A DNA stretch of 64,000 nucleotides, taken from the NCBI GenBank assembly GCA_035651635.1, contig DASRFK010000024.1, forward strand, positions 13,086 through 77,085. The letters are read 5' to 3'. The position numbers and the translations under genes were made by a program. The notes under the pieces were generated by a model. The model saw nothing but the letters and a program-made list of their open reading frames with translations. It ran no database searches and was not told the DNA's origin. The DNA comes from JANXQE01 sp035651635 (GTDB lineage Bacteria > Verrucomicrobiota > Verrucomicrobiia > Limisphaerales > UBA8199). Positions 7,592-16,888 of the stretch are shown here, piece after piece. Within the stretch, counting starts at the first letter, position 1. Each line of letters opens with the position of its first letter.

Positions 7592-8848
7592 ATGGCTGAA
7601 ATGAGAATTCGATTCAATGGCCTGCGCGGAAGGTCCTTGAGCTTGGTATTTCTGTGCATGGCCTCTGCGCTTGCTTCAATCAGGCTCCCCGCTCAATCGG
7701 CCGAGCGTTTCTGGTGGAATGGCCAGATCAACGGTAAACCGGTACGACTCGTCTTGGACACGGGTGCCCCAGATCTCTATCTCTTTCGGTCCGCGGCGGA
7801 TCGCCTAGGTCTCAAACTTTCCCCGATAGAACCCGAGTCGAATCATTGGGTCACCGGTGAACTCGAACTCTCATTGCCAAAATGGGAACGTCGTTGGGGC
7901 TTTTTCTCAGTGACTGCGCACGGACCCGCTAAAGCTTTGGTCTGTGAAGCACCGGTGGGGTTGCAAGATATGGATGGATGCGTCGGATGGCCGATGTTCC
8001 ATCGGCAGATTACTCGGTTCGACGCCTTAGACGACAAGTTTGAGTTCTTGGGCAAGGTGCCGAAAGAAGTCAAGGCATGGTGGCGGTTCTCCGTTCGAAC
8101 TAATGTAGACGTGCTGGTTCTGGATCTCCCTGGCGATGCTATCCAGGGAGGGTTACACATCGATTCAGGCATGCTCATGGGGGACGTAGTTGAGCTCCCG
8201 GCACCCCTTTGGAACGATTGGATGGCCGCTCACCAAAACGAAAGCGGAGCAATCTGGCTCACCTCCCGACTGGGAGGGCTGATCCCCTCCAAAATCGCAC
8301 GGGCCTCTCGGTTCCCAATCGGCGAATTGACGCTTACCAATGTTGTATTAGAAAGCGTCGAGGAGTGTGACTGGTCGCCCGAGTTAAAGGGCTGCGCCGC
8401 CAAAATCGGCTTAGAGTTACTAAAGCGTTTTGATCTTGTAGTGGACGGCGAACATGCGATTGCCTACATGCGACCTTCACACAGATGGAAGCCTGTCACG
8501 GCAGAACCGCCGAGCCGAAGGCCAGTTACCGCGGTTTTTGGGCCGTGGCGCGATCAAACGAACTTTTTTTCCGCCTGCGTGATAAATGCCAGCCCCGCAT
8601 TCGAATCAGGCATTCGCGACGGCGATATTCTCCTCAAGGTTGACGGACAAGATGTCAAACAGTGGCTGGACAACCCTGGCCCGCGCTGGTCGTCGGATCG
8701 TGACCATTCGGGTATGCAACAGACATATCCTTCCACTAACAGCCCTAACGGGATGCTCGAATTGACTCTCAGGCGGCGCGACCAGGTTCTCCACGTAACA
8801 GTGGTGCAGCGTGGGATCGAGGTCGTTTCTCTTAACAAACTGAAATAG
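7592..8848 (+). CDS. Secreted retropepsin-like aspartic protease with C-terminal PDZ
   Basis: 418 residues. A hydrophobic N-terminal segment (LSLVFLCMASALASIRLPAQSA) is the export signal. LVLDTGAPDLYLF (Asp56) is the first aspartic-protease active-site loop, and LHIDSGMLMGD near residue 190 fits the second Asp loop, so the protein looks like a two-lobed pepsin/retropepsin-like fold in one chain. The C-terminus has a PDZ-type sequence (SPAFESGIRDGDILLKVDGQDV, about 330-352). Such DTG-PDZ proteins are common in Bacteroidetes and Verrucomicrobia and their substrates are unknown. It starts 22 bases after the preceding gene. A second protease of this type is encoded at 11095-12273. Confidence 0.75.
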   Translation: MAEMRIRFNGLRGRSLSLVFLCMASALASIRLPAQSAERFWWNGQINGKPVRLVLDTGAPDLYLFRSAADRLGLKLSPIEPESNHWVTGELELSLPKWERRWGFFSVTAHGPAKALVCEAPVGLQDMDGCVGWPMFHRQITRFDALDDKFEFLGKVPKEVKAWWRFSVRTNVDVLVLDLPGDAIQGGLHIDSGMLMGDVVELPAPLWNDWMAAHQNESGAIWLTSRLGGLIPSKIARASRFPIGELTLTNVVLESVEECDWSPELKGCAAKIGLELLKRFDLVVDGEHAIAYMRPSHRWKPVTAEPPSRRPVTAVFGPWRDQTNFFSACVINASPAFESGIRDGDILLKVDGQDVKQWLDNPGPRWSSDRDHSGMQQTYPSTNSPNGMLELTLRRRDQVLHVTVVQRGIEVVSLNKLK

Positions 8849-8946
8849 TCCAACGCTGGGGCCTCGAAGCCATTGCACATTAAGCATGCACGGAACGAGG
8901 CGACAAAACTGAAGTTAGCAGGTATTTATATCGCGCATTTTCCAGG

Positions 8947-9070
8947 GCCTGAGGTGACTCCGAATACGGCCCCACCTTGGGCTTTGTCGGCACGCGGTAT
9001 TTCAGCAAAACCGCGGTAATTCCCTTGGAGTTTAGCCAATCACAGATCTCCGTCCCTTCGAGATCAATGG
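8947..9070 (-). pseudogene. Truncated second copy of the esterase gene
   Basis: These 124 bases align without gaps to 4334-4457 inside the esterase gene, with about 14 mismatches by eye. All the mismatches I could check are synonymous: the encoded stretch from IDLEGTEICD to SESPQALE is identical. Both flanks are unrelated to the esterase, and the catalytic serine, acid and histidine are gone. It lies between the end of the secreted protein gene at 9156 and unrelated sequence, so it is a recent remnant of a tandem duplicate. Confidence 0.75.
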
Positions 9071-9118
9071 ACGAGCAAACATTACGCAAAGCCCCGTACC
9101 TGCCATTCTGGTGGCTCG

Positions 9119-9187
9119 GGCTAAGGCCACGCATCGGCCCCGGGAACTTTGGGTTTCATCGCTGGTTCCAATCGCTTGGCAATTCCT
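9119..9187 (-). repeat. Second copy of the repeat at 4812-4880
   Basis: The segment contains the 3' end of the gene at 9156-10361 plus about 37 bases of downstream sequence, and it matches 4812-4880. In this copy the upstream gene is intact and the downstream esterase is truncated; in the other copy the reverse is true. Confidence 0.7.
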
Positions 9188-10361
9188 GACAAAACAACTT
9201 TCCGTTCACAGTGGCAACGATGCCGGCAACTTCATTTGAAGATTTCCGTGGAAAAGTAAACATCAGATTCAGAGTCATAAAGCCGCCGCCTCCGGCACCC
9301 ACAACCACTGGCTCGCGGAGTTGGGGAATCGAGGTGCCGTCAGGGCGCAAAAGCCACACCTGCCGATGCAGTTCGTTCGCTTTGAGGAAAGTGTGTTTTT
9401 CATCATTCCGATGCGTAGCTACCGCCATTTGCACGGTAAATTGCTCCGACTGCTCACTGAAAGACACGGGCTCATTCAAGCCACCCATGGCGATATCCCG
9501 CGTCCAGCCATCAACAATCCCGACTGTATGCTTCGCGTTCGCCACAGGATTGGTGGCAAAGTCGCGCAGGTAAAACCAGTAACCAAAGGAGCCGGGCATG
9601 GGCTCTTCACCTTGATGTGCCTTCTCAATGATTTTGAATTTGAACGGCGAGACGTATCCCGTGCTGAAATAAAACCTGAACCCGTTTGTGGTCCAGCTCT
9701 TCTGGACGGGATCCAATGAAATGACACTGCCCGCATCCGAAAGTTCCACCACTGCATTGAGAAATCTATCCGACTTTTTGTCGGCCTTGTAGAAGACCGT
9801 GAACCGTTGGCTGGAATCCCAATTTGTGACCTGCACCGAGATCGGGGAGTTGGAGATGTTGGCGGGTGAAATTTGGAAAATGGTCCCCTTACTGCTCAGC
9901 ACCGATGGCTCGCGATTGCTCATTTCAACCTCGTGACAAAAGAATTTCCCGTTAAGGCTCAAGGCGACCCCTGATATTTGGTCTGCGGGGACCTTTTGAA
10001 ATTCGTAAAACATATAATCAGTTGAAAAATCGCCGATGGCTCCGATTGAAACCACGGTGGGTTTGGATAATTGCGCAATGGAAGTGCCATCCGCTTTCAA
10101 GAGCCAGACCTGCAAAACGGGGTTGTTTGTGTCCATCCGCTTGACGCGTTCCCTGAAACCAACCGGGACCTGCAAAGACAAACTTGAAGCCTGCTCCCTG
10201 AAAATCGCCTGCCCTAATTTGGGCAAATCAACACTGCCCTGCGGATTGAGAGTTTTGACCGCCGGAGAATTTGTGGTTGGAACGCCGCTTCCGCTGGCGG
10301 CACGGCTTAAAACGCACGCGCTGCTCAATGCGACCGTGAGCCAAAGGAAGAGCGCTTTCAT
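9156..10361 (-). CDS. Secreted protein with duplicated ~70-residue module
   Basis: 401 residues from the ATG at 10361, which was chosen because a signal peptide begins there (MKALFLWLTVALSSACVLSRA); the frame extends 86 codons upstream without signal-like sequence. Two copies of a module are visible: RQVWLLRPDGTSIPQL near the C-terminus matches LQVWLLKADGTSIAQL near residue 85. Each copy ends in a strand like SGVALSLNGKFFCHEV or AGIVATVNGKLFCQEL, with one cysteine. No enzyme motif is seen. I do not recognise the family. The gene overlaps nothing but runs in the same direction as the secreted protein gene upstream (10487-11014). Confidence 0.6.
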   Translation of the reverse strand: MKALFLWLTVALSSACVLSRAASGSGVPTTNSPAVKTLNPQGSVDLPKLGQAIFREQASSLSLQVPVGFRERVKRMDTNNPVLQVWLLKADGTSIAQLSKPTVVSIGAIGDFSTDYMFYEFQKVPADQISGVALSLNGKFFCHEVEMSNREPSVLSSKGTIFQISPANISNSPISVQVTNWDSSQRFTVFYKADKKSDRFLNAVVELSDAGSVISLDPVQKSWTTNGFRFYFSTGYVSPFKFKIIEKAHQGEEPMPGSFGYWFYLRDFATNPVANAKHTVGIVDGWTRDIAMGGLNEPVSFSEQSEQFTVQMAVATHRNDEKHTFLKANELHRQVWLLRPDGTSIPQLREPVVVGAGGGGFMTLNLMFTFPRKSSNEVAGIVATVNGKLFCQELPSDWNQR

Positions 10362-10486
10362 CACAGCCCAAGGATTCAATAAGGGACAGCGGACTGAACG
10401 CGGGGCGTAACAAGGATACTCGAACCGGTCTTCGGCAACGAGCGGAAAGGTGTCTCGGAAGTTTTGCTCCAGAGACTCGTTGGCTG

Positions 10487-11014
10487 TCATCGACTGACTT
10501 CCTCGCTCGATATGACGGCTTCCTCTGGGCCACTGTGAAAAATCTCTCGCCCAAGTTTTCGATTCAACACCATACCCAACGTCGATGGCTCTGGCCCATA
10601 GCTGACTCGCAATCTCCACGTGGCGTTAGTCGGGAGGCCGGGCGGCCAGCCCACTGCAAAAATACAACCATACCCGGGCGACCAGTAACCACCATTAATA
10701 CCGGACCAGGACGTGCCCTTTGGCAAGAACGTCTGCCATCCCGTCGGGGTTTTGTGCTCGATAGATGCTGTCTTGAACCAGATCCAACGATTCGATGAGA
10801 CATCGCGCACCAAGAACATTGCGCAGAGGCCAGTCGCGCCTTGGCACACCTCAATCCGGGTCGGTTTCATCTGCCGTGCTGGGCCATTGGTCATGCCTAC
10901 AAAGCCGACCGAGAGACTCGTCGCCGCCGGCACAGGGCGAGAGCTGGCCCACAGAAGGAGTGCGAGCAACAGCAAAACAAAAGCAGAAACGGTGAACTGG
11001 TGCCGATTAGCCAT
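10487..11014 (-). CDS. Membrane-anchored or secreted protein of unknown function
   Basis: About 175 residues from the ATG at 11014 (an in-frame ATG lies 4 codons upstream). The N-terminus is hydrophobic (FTVSAFVLLLLALLLWASS) and would serve as a signal peptide or anchor. The remainder has two cysteines close together (IEVCQGATGLCAMF) and several aromatic strands with Trp and Pro (YWSPGYGCIFAVGWPPGLPTN). Short proteins opening with this SVGFVGMTN-type strand occur repeatedly in verrucomicrobial genomes, but no function is known to me. Confidence 0.55.
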   Translation of the reverse strand: MANRHQFTVSAFVLLLLALLLWASSRPVPAATSLSVGFVGMTNGPARQMKPTRIEVCQGATGLCAMFLVRDVSSNRWIWFKTASIEHKTPTGWQTFLPKGTSWSGINGGYWSPGYGCIFAVGWPPGLPTNATWRLRVSYGPEPSTLGMVLNRKLGREIFHSGPEEAVISSEEVSR

Positions 11015-11094
11015 GACACGTGACAAAGTAGTTGAGGAGGCGCGGGTAATCGATCTTCACGGTGCCGAGTGCATTCAAGTTAATGTGAGATCAG

Positions 11095-12273
11095 TCACCG
11101 CGCCCAGGGCAGAGGAAACTCTTCGATCGTCTTGCCGCTCTTATCTGTCCGCCACGCTTTTTGCAATTTCCACGAATCCTCTTTGGATTTTCGCATGATT
11201 GTATAATGACAAACAGTTGGCTCGGCCTCCTTGCGAGCTGCAAACCCGAAAATGCCCGGGTCACGATACGTTTCGAAGCTAATGGTTCCTTTGTCATCCT
11301 TTGACCACCCCGGCACCTGGCCTGTCTTCTTTAAGTTTTTCAAGAATTCCAGAGCATCCAGGAATTCTTGGTCCTTCAATGGACCAGGAGAAACCAGCTT
11401 GAGATACATTGTGTGCCGGGGGAAATCAAAGGTGACAAGATGCCGCGCCAAAAAATTAAGCCCGAGCACATCTCCTCCGGTTCGCAGATTTAGGTCGGTG
11501 TAAGTTTCACGATTCCAAACACAATCTTGCAAGTGCACCCACCCTCCAGAAGCGCCCTCCGTGCTCGAGTTGGTTTTCACTAAACCGTCTCCGTTCCAGC
11601 CGGTATCTACCAACAATCGGCTCGCTTTTCCTCCGGCGAGCCCCTTGTGAAAGGTAAAGAGTTGGCTGTAGAAGAACAGCCTGAGTGGCAAAGGCCTGCC
11701 TAACTGTACAGTGTCCAAATGCTTGGGATCCAAAAAACGCATCTTGCCAGCTTGAAAATCCAGTTGGATGCAATAGTGCTTCAAACAATCCATCGCCAAA
11801 ATTCCCCTGACGGGATGGCCGAGCTTCCTCGATAACCTCTGAAAATCAACCACCGCACACAATCGGCCGGTTTTCAGCCGAGTGTTGCCGAGATAAAGTT
11901 TGGGCTCCCAGTAAACTCCGGATTTCTGCTTTTCATTGCCAAACGGAACTGACCAGGTACCTAGCGGTAGCCTGAAACCTAATTTTGGCAACAGTGTCCT
12001 GTCAAAGAGCGTGCCTGGCGACCCTGTGTCCACGATGAAAGGGAGCTCCTCACCGCGTTTAAGCCGCAAGTTCACAAACACGAGGCCGCCACGCCCTGCC
12101 TCCCGGTTGAGATCGACGTCCTGGGGGAGTTGGCGCCGGCCGGATCGTTCGGTAGCGCAGGAGCACAGAAGAAACAAGCTGACACAGATGGCGTGCGTGG
12201 GGAACGTCCACGGAATGGAAACGCGCTTATTTACAGGGACGGACACGTCGCAGTCGGTGCCGGGGATTTTCAT
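11095..12273 (-). CDS. Two-lobed retropepsin-like aspartic protease, probable lipoprotein
   Basis: 392 residues. A hydrophobic stretch ends in LLCSCA, a plausible lipobox (Cys at about 39). Two active-site loops are present: FIVDTGSPGTLF (Asp82) and LLVDTGWNGDGL (Asp223), as expected of a single-chain pepsin-like protease with two Asp lobes. The last 90 residues form an extra domain ending YTIMRKSKEDSWKLQKAWRTDKSGK, resembling tails found on other Verrucomicrobia secreted proteins. The ATG overlaps the stop of the trypsin-like protease gene (ATGA), so both proteases should be made together. Envelope processing is a reasonable inference. Confidence 0.72.
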   Translation of the reverse strand: MKIPGTDCDVSVPVNKRVSIPWTFPTHAICVSLFLLCSCATERSGRRQLPQDVDLNREAGRGGLVFVNLRLKRGEELPFIVDTGSPGTLFDRTLLPKLGFRLPLGTWSVPFGNEKQKSGVYWEPKLYLGNTRLKTGRLCAVVDFQRLSRKLGHPVRGILAMDCLKHYCIQLDFQAGKMRFLDPKHLDTVQLGRPLPLRLFFYSQLFTFHKGLAGGKASRLLVDTGWNGDGLVKTNSSTEGASGGWVHLQDCVWNRETYTDLNLRTGGDVLGLNFLARHLVTFDFPRHTMYLKLVSPGPLKDQEFLDALEFLKNLKKTGQVPGWSKDDKGTISFETYRDPGIFGFAARKEAEPTVCHYTIMRKSKEDSWKLQKAWRTDKSGKTIEEFPLPWAR

Positions 12274-13538
12274 TTCTCTCCTCGCTCACTCGAGGTTTTC
12301 GTCCGAATCCTATCGAGTTGGCCACGCACTTCTGCAGCTTGCCTGCCATCAAAAGCTTGCAGGCTGATCAGAGCTTCTTCGGCCTCTTTGTTGTGACCGA
12401 GACCTTGTTCGATCAGTTCCCAGGCCGAGCAGGTTGTATCGTGATTAGGAAGACCAAGTTCCAGAGCTTTTCGCACAGGTGCCAAGCCCTCGGAGATCTC
12501 TCCTCGGCTCACCAGACATACGCCCCTCAGCAAATAGGGCAACGCACTGTCAGGGCTAAGTTGATGGGCTCGCTCGACGTTCGCTTGGGCCTGCGCCGCG
12601 TGGCCTATTTGTATCTGAGCCATGGCCAGCGCCGTGAAGGTGAATGGGCTCTCTGGAAACCGTTTTGCTACACGTTTGAGCCGTCGCTCGGCGTCGCGCC
12701 AGTCAGCGCGCGCGACGGCTGCAATGGCTGGCTTGAAGTCCGGATCAAGGAACAATGGCAAATTGCTGCCGTTGGTTGGCCGCCTGCGGAACGCGATGGG
12801 CGCGTTGGTCCCGGCGTTAGCTAAAATCCTCCGTATAACGGCAACGGGTGATGTGGTCGCTGATTCCGTCGGGCTAACATAAGGAACCACACCCACTACA
12901 TCGCCCTCTGCATTTAGTAATGGCGAGCCGCTTTGGCCAGCTCGCACCGGGACTCTGGTTGCTACGGTGTCGAAGAGGCCCGGCAAGCTGATTACCGCCG
13001 CCACAATTCCTGTGCTGCAGGCAGGGGCAATCATGTCCTGAGCGCTCACCAAAGTCACCGGTCGGTTCGTCCTTAACATTCCATTGGCAAGTCTCAGGTG
13101 GGCACATTGGGATCGTTCGATTTTCAACACCGCGATGTCGTAGTCCCGATCTTCGCCGATGAAGCCGGTGACTGGAAATCGTTTACCGTCTTGGGTGATG
13201 GCAACCAGGTTCTCCTCCGCTTGGGCAACATGGCGGGCGGTGACAAGGACGCCGTCCTGGGTAATGAAAAAGCCCGTTCCGAAGCTCTTTGGCTTCTCAT
13301 GGCGACCGACCGATACAAGCACTACGAGAGCCGGACGGGTATTGGTGACCAACTCCGAACAATCAGGGCTTAGGGTGCCGGCGCTCAAGCCGGAGGCACC
13401 GATGCCGAGTAACCGGATTGGGACTAGAAGTGCGGCTGCGCCATGTCGCAGTTTCCGACCGCCCATCAGCTGGCGCAGCGAGCTTCGCAGCCCCGGTCTC
13501 ACCAGGCGATCCTCTCCCTTTCTCTCCTGCAGAGTCAA
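12270..13538 (-). CDS. Trypsin-like (S1C/Do type) serine protease with C-terminal TPRs
   Basis: 422 residues. Residues 86-225 hold a chymotrypsin-fold protease with its triad: His103 (VTARHVA), Asp134 (DYDIAVL) and Ser203 (AGQSGSPLL). There is no PDZ domain. Instead residues 265-410 are TPR-like helices (PAIAAVARADWRDAERRLKRVAKRFPESPFTFTALAMAQIQIGHAAQAQANVERAHQ-type spacing). A hydrophobic segment around 33-52 acts as signal or anchor; ATG 13466 is an alternative start. It is cotranscribed with the aspartic protease. Members of this combination are thought to act in periplasmic protein quality control; the specific role is unknown. Confidence 0.8.
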   Translation of the reverse strand: MTLQERKGEDRLVRPGLRSSLRQLMGGRKLRHGAAALLVPIRLLGIGASGLSAGTLSPDCSELVTNTRPALVVLVSVGRHEKPKSFGTGFFITQDGVLVTARHVAQAEENLVAITQDGKRFPVTGFIGEDRDYDIAVLKIERSQCAHLRLANGMLRTNRPVTLVSAQDMIAPACSTGIVAAVISLPGLFDTVATRVPVRAGQSGSPLLNAEGDVVGVVPYVSPTESATTSPVAVIRRILANAGTNAPIAFRRRPTNGSNLPLFLDPDFKPAIAAVARADWRDAERRLKRVAKRFPESPFTFTALAMAQIQIGHAAQAQANVERAHQLSPDSALPYLLRGVCLVSRGEISEGLAPVRKALELGLPNHDTTCSAWELIEQGLGHNKEAEEALISLQAFDGRQAAEVRGQLDRIRTKTSSERGEK

Positions 13539-13726
13539 GGCGCCTTCTGCCCTTAATCTGCCCTTACGGGTGTTAAGGCATTAACTTTTAAGGTCTGCGC
13601 AAGTTCCGCCGGTTCAAGATCAAGAATGCTCCAGTCAAAGAACACGCCGGGCTGAGCCAAACCGCAGGGTCGCCAAAAGCGTCTAATTCCCGTCGGAATC
13701 CGCGAGCTCAGCGTTTATCGGCCAGT
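13539..13726. other. Intergenic, with CCTTAA/TTAAGG inverted repeat
   Basis: The segment separates two minus-strand genes. Around 13555-13580 an inverted repeat of CCTTAA and TTAAGG brackets about 16 bases. It could be an operator or a weak terminator for the M56 gene upstream. I see no gene. Confidence 0.3.
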
Positions 13727-16700
13727 TTACTTAGTGAATTCTTCAATTTCAGCGTCCGTGTGCAAGCGCTTGCCGTTGGGCGAAAGGACAGTTGGCGTGA
13801 TCAAGACGACATAATGGTCCACTGAAGAACGTGGTTTTTCAGCTAGGAATGATTTTATGCCGACCAAATTACCCAAAACCAGAGTACAGCCATCAGGAAC
13901 CGTGCTGTTCGAAGTAAGCTGCCGCACGCGGATGTGAGGAACAGGCGCTTGAGGCTCGGGACGACCTTGAGGATCTTCAAACTGCGGAAGGAAACGTGAC
14001 GAATCGTCGTAGCCAAGAAATTCTCTTAAGCTTGCAACGGTCCTAAGGCTCACCTTCCAATTATCGGGCATCAATACAGGAGTCAAATCGATCGAAGGGC
14101 CAAAAGGAATTTGTGAAGGTACGTTATTGCTCAAGATGGTACGAAGACTGACGCATTGGACTTCGCATTGACGGCCGCTCAGAGTAGAAACAGCGGCTTC
14201 ATTAATGAGGTAGTCGCCATGCTTTGCATTGATGGCCTTGAGAACTACAGCCGTTTGAGATGGTGTGAGGATTTTTGAATAGTTGGTCGCATCGGAATTG
14301 GCAACCCCTATACCGTTCCAGAACTCACGAAGCTCTGAATCCGGTACATGAAGAAACCTGGTCTTAATGTTGAGCTGAAACTGCGGCGCGTTCAGTTCCT
14401 GGATGGTTCCCTCTAACGTATCGAGATGTTCCAGGGTTGCGTGCACGATCAAATTTCCTTCCCGGTCGTTCAAAAACAGGGTTTCGGGCGGCTGCAAGTT
14501 CACTCCTTTTGATAACAAGAGGCGGCGCAAGGCATTCATTGTCGCTGTCGGATCAGCCAAATTGGTTTCGCCGAAAGTTTCTCCCAATCGATTGCACATT
14601 GTGACTGAGTCGACCACGATAATGCGAGTATACAGATGCTTCGGGTTGGCAGAAGCGGCGCAGAATTCCACACCATCCTTTTGGATGGAGTATTCGATGC
14701 GCCGGTTAGAAACTTTGACGATCACCTCGACGACGTCCAAAAGCCGAACGTCTACCAGCCAGGGCAAAATTGTGATGGGAACTTGGCTGATATCCGCTGC
14801 TGAACTGGGTTCAGACGATTTGAACCGGAAGGTAAAATCCGGAGAGACTTCATCGTTCAGCCGGCGCAATACGTCGGCAAGGGGCAGGTGATCAAAGGAG
14901 ATTTCTTTCAAACGAATTCGCTCAAGCTCCGCGTAGATGGTTTGAGGTGTGGTGGAGGCGAACACAAGGTTCGTTCCGCCCGGGCGTATTGGACGAACCG
15001 GGGGACGCTGCTCGGAGCGCGCTTTGGTAACGAGATCCAGATAATAATGAGCCGATGGTGACCGCCGGTCTAAACCCAAGGTTTTCTGCAACAAGGCCTC
15101 CGCCTCATCGAGTTTGCCCAACTCAAAAGAGAGCTTTGCATCACGAACCAATTGAACGACCTCTTGGTTTTGATGTTCTGCGCCCGGAATCGACGCCTCG
15201 CTCGTTTTGTTCTGGTCCTCCTCCCGATCGGGTTTTCCTTGCCTGAGCAAGACGAGCTCCAACTTTCCCGAATGGATACCGGGAGCCGTCCAAAGCATTG
15301 CGCCACCCGCGGGAATAGAAACCTCTGATTCGACCGTGGAGCCTGGCTCGTTTGCCATGCCTAATTGAACCTGGCAATGCGTAGTATCGCGGTAGAGCCA
15401 CGGCACAACGGTAAAATCCAGCGGCACCCAATCGGGTCGAGGACCGACGTAAGCCGAGCATTCAGCACCAACCACGACTGTCCTGCCGTTGACGTTGGTT
15501 TGGGTTTGGTAATCCACCCCGTTTCCGTTCACACCGCCTACCCGATAATGAAAACGGCCTCCGCTGAAATAGCTGTGAGATAATCCTCCGCCTTTGGGAT
15601 ACAATTCGGCACCGGCCTGAACCAGCTTCCTTTCCACGTCAGCAACCTCGTTGGAATTCAACACAAGAGGACTTTGAGAGCCGGCTATGGCGGGCAGGAA
15701 TAGCTCTAGAAGCGAACCATCAACTATCAGGAAACGGGCATTTAACGAAATTTCGGCATAACCGTTGAAACGGGGGTCAGGCCAACTATCCACCGCCGCG
15801 CCTACAGTCGAAGCGGCTTCGGCCATCCTGGCGGGCGCTTGTCCCATGGGTAACGCCAGAGCGGCAAACACGATCAAGCTCAACACAGATCCCGGGGTGA
15901 GACCAGCCCGCCTTGGAAACCGAAAATCCACCAAACGCTCTATGCGGCGACGCAATGCCATGCGAGATTCGAGGATGCCCACCAATGCGAGACCCGACAG
16001 CGGCCGGCCCAGCGCGAGTTTGGCAACTTCGATCAATGTTTGTGGATACTCACTGGCTTCGTCACGCAGGGCGCACATCACTGCGTCATCAACGGCTTCT
16101 TCCCGGACTCGGCGAATCCGCGCATTGGCCACCCACAAAAATGGATGCCACCAATATATAATTTGGAGCAAAGTTTGGGCGCAATTGAACCACACATCCC
16201 TCCGGCGCAGATGAATCAATTCGTGGAGTAACACCCCTCCCAGTTGCCTTTCGGACAAACCCCCGCACAGCGAGGTTGGCAGCAAAATAATTGGACGAAA
16301 GAATCCAAACACTACCGGCGAACTCGTTTTCTCCGAGAGCCCCAGACGAACTGAGCCTGTAAAACGAGCAGACTGGCGGGCGCATTCCAAGAGATCCTCC
16401 AAAGCCGGTGAAGCAGCTTCCGCACGCCGAGCGGCCAAAGCCACCTCGCGCCATCGGCGCAGCATCCAAATAAATAATCCCAAACTTCCGAATGCCCAAA
16501 AGAGAAGAAACAATCCCTGGGGAGAAATAGAGGGGCGCGCGCGCGGAGTCTCAACCGGATCAGCTTTAACCGGAGCCGACGTCGACTTGGAATCATTAAA
16601 ATGGACCGCAACCGTGGTTGCATGCGTAGGACTGGGTGTGGAAGCCGATGGCCTGATCCACCAACTCACGCCCGTCCGAAGCGCAAGCGATGGCGGCAGC

Positions 16701-16885
16701 GTTAGCTTCAAAAGCACCAGCAGCCAGAGAGAATATCGAACCGCGGGCCGGAGCCGCCCGCGCAAGGCGACCTCCATCAGACACAAAACACCGATCAGCA
16801 AAGTCGATTGCCAGAACATCGGCCACGCGAACTCTGCCAAGAGCCTTGGCGCTGCTTCCGAAAAGAACTGCTGAACGGAGGGCAT
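13727..16885 (-). CDS. M56 (BlaR1-like) membrane peptidase fused to TPR and secretin-like domains
   Basis: 1052 residues. The N-terminal third is a BlaR1/MecR1-type M56 metallopeptidase: helices at about 20-42, 50-65, 121-143 and 334-350, the zinc motif HELIH (221-225) and a downstream REEAVDD acidic site. Such proteins cleave or inactivate the BlaI-type repressor encoded next to them when the outer domain senses a signal. Instead of a penicillin-binding sensor the outer part contains a beta-rich region (about 375-510), a TPR-like hairpin (575-630), a secretin-N-like stretch (645-835) and a secretin-type C-domain (835-1045, ending LITPTVLSPNGKRLHTDAEIEEF). Family length is usually 400-600 residues, so this is unusually large. 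It follows its BlaI gene after 3 bases. Confidence 0.8.
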   Translation of the reverse strand: MPSVQQFFSEAAPRLLAEFAWPMFWQSTLLIGVLCLMEVALRGRLRPAVRYSLWLLVLLKLTLPPSLALRTGVSWWIRPSASTPSPTHATTVAVHFNDSKSTSAPVKADPVETPRARPSISPQGLFLLFWAFGSLGLFIWMLRRWREVALAARRAEAASPALEDLLECARQSARFTGSVRLGLSEKTSSPVVFGFFRPIILLPTSLCGGLSERQLGGVLLHELIHLRRRDVWFNCAQTLLQIIYWWHPFLWVANARIRRVREEAVDDAVMCALRDEASEYPQTLIEVAKLALGRPLSGLALVGILESRMALRRRIERLVDFRFPRRAGLTPGSVLSLIVFAALALPMGQAPARMAEAASTVGAAVDSWPDPRFNGYAEISLNARFLIVDGSLLELFLPAIAGSQSPLVLNSNEVADVERKLVQAGAELYPKGGGLSHSYFSGGRFHYRVGGVNGNGVDYQTQTNVNGRTVVVGAECSAYVGPRPDWVPLDFTVVPWLYRDTTHCQVQLGMANEPGSTVESEVSIPAGGAMLWTAPGIHSGKLELVLLRQGKPDREEDQNKTSEASIPGAEHQNQEVVQLVRDAKLSFELGKLDEAEALLQKTLGLDRRSPSAHYYLDLVTKARSEQRPPVRPIRPGGTNLVFASTTPQTIYAELERIRLKEISFDHLPLADVLRRLNDEVSPDFTFRFKSSEPSSAADISQVPITILPWLVDVRLLDVVEVIVKVSNRRIEYSIQKDGVEFCAASANPKHLYTRIIVVDSVTMCNRLGETFGETNLADPTATMNALRRLLLSKGVNLQPPETLFLNDREGNLIVHATLEHLDTLEGTIQELNAPQFQLNIKTRFLHVPDSELREFWNGIGVANSDATNYSKILTPSQTAVVLKAINAKHGDYLINEAAVSTLSGRQCEVQCVSLRTILSNNVPSQIPFGPSIDLTPVLMPDNWKVSLRTVASLREFLGYDDSSRFLPQFEDPQGRPEPQAPVPHIRVRQLTSNSTVPDGCTLVLGNLVGIKSFLAEKPRSSVDHYVVLITPTVLSPNGKRLHTDAEIEEFTK

Positions 16886-16888
16886 AAT

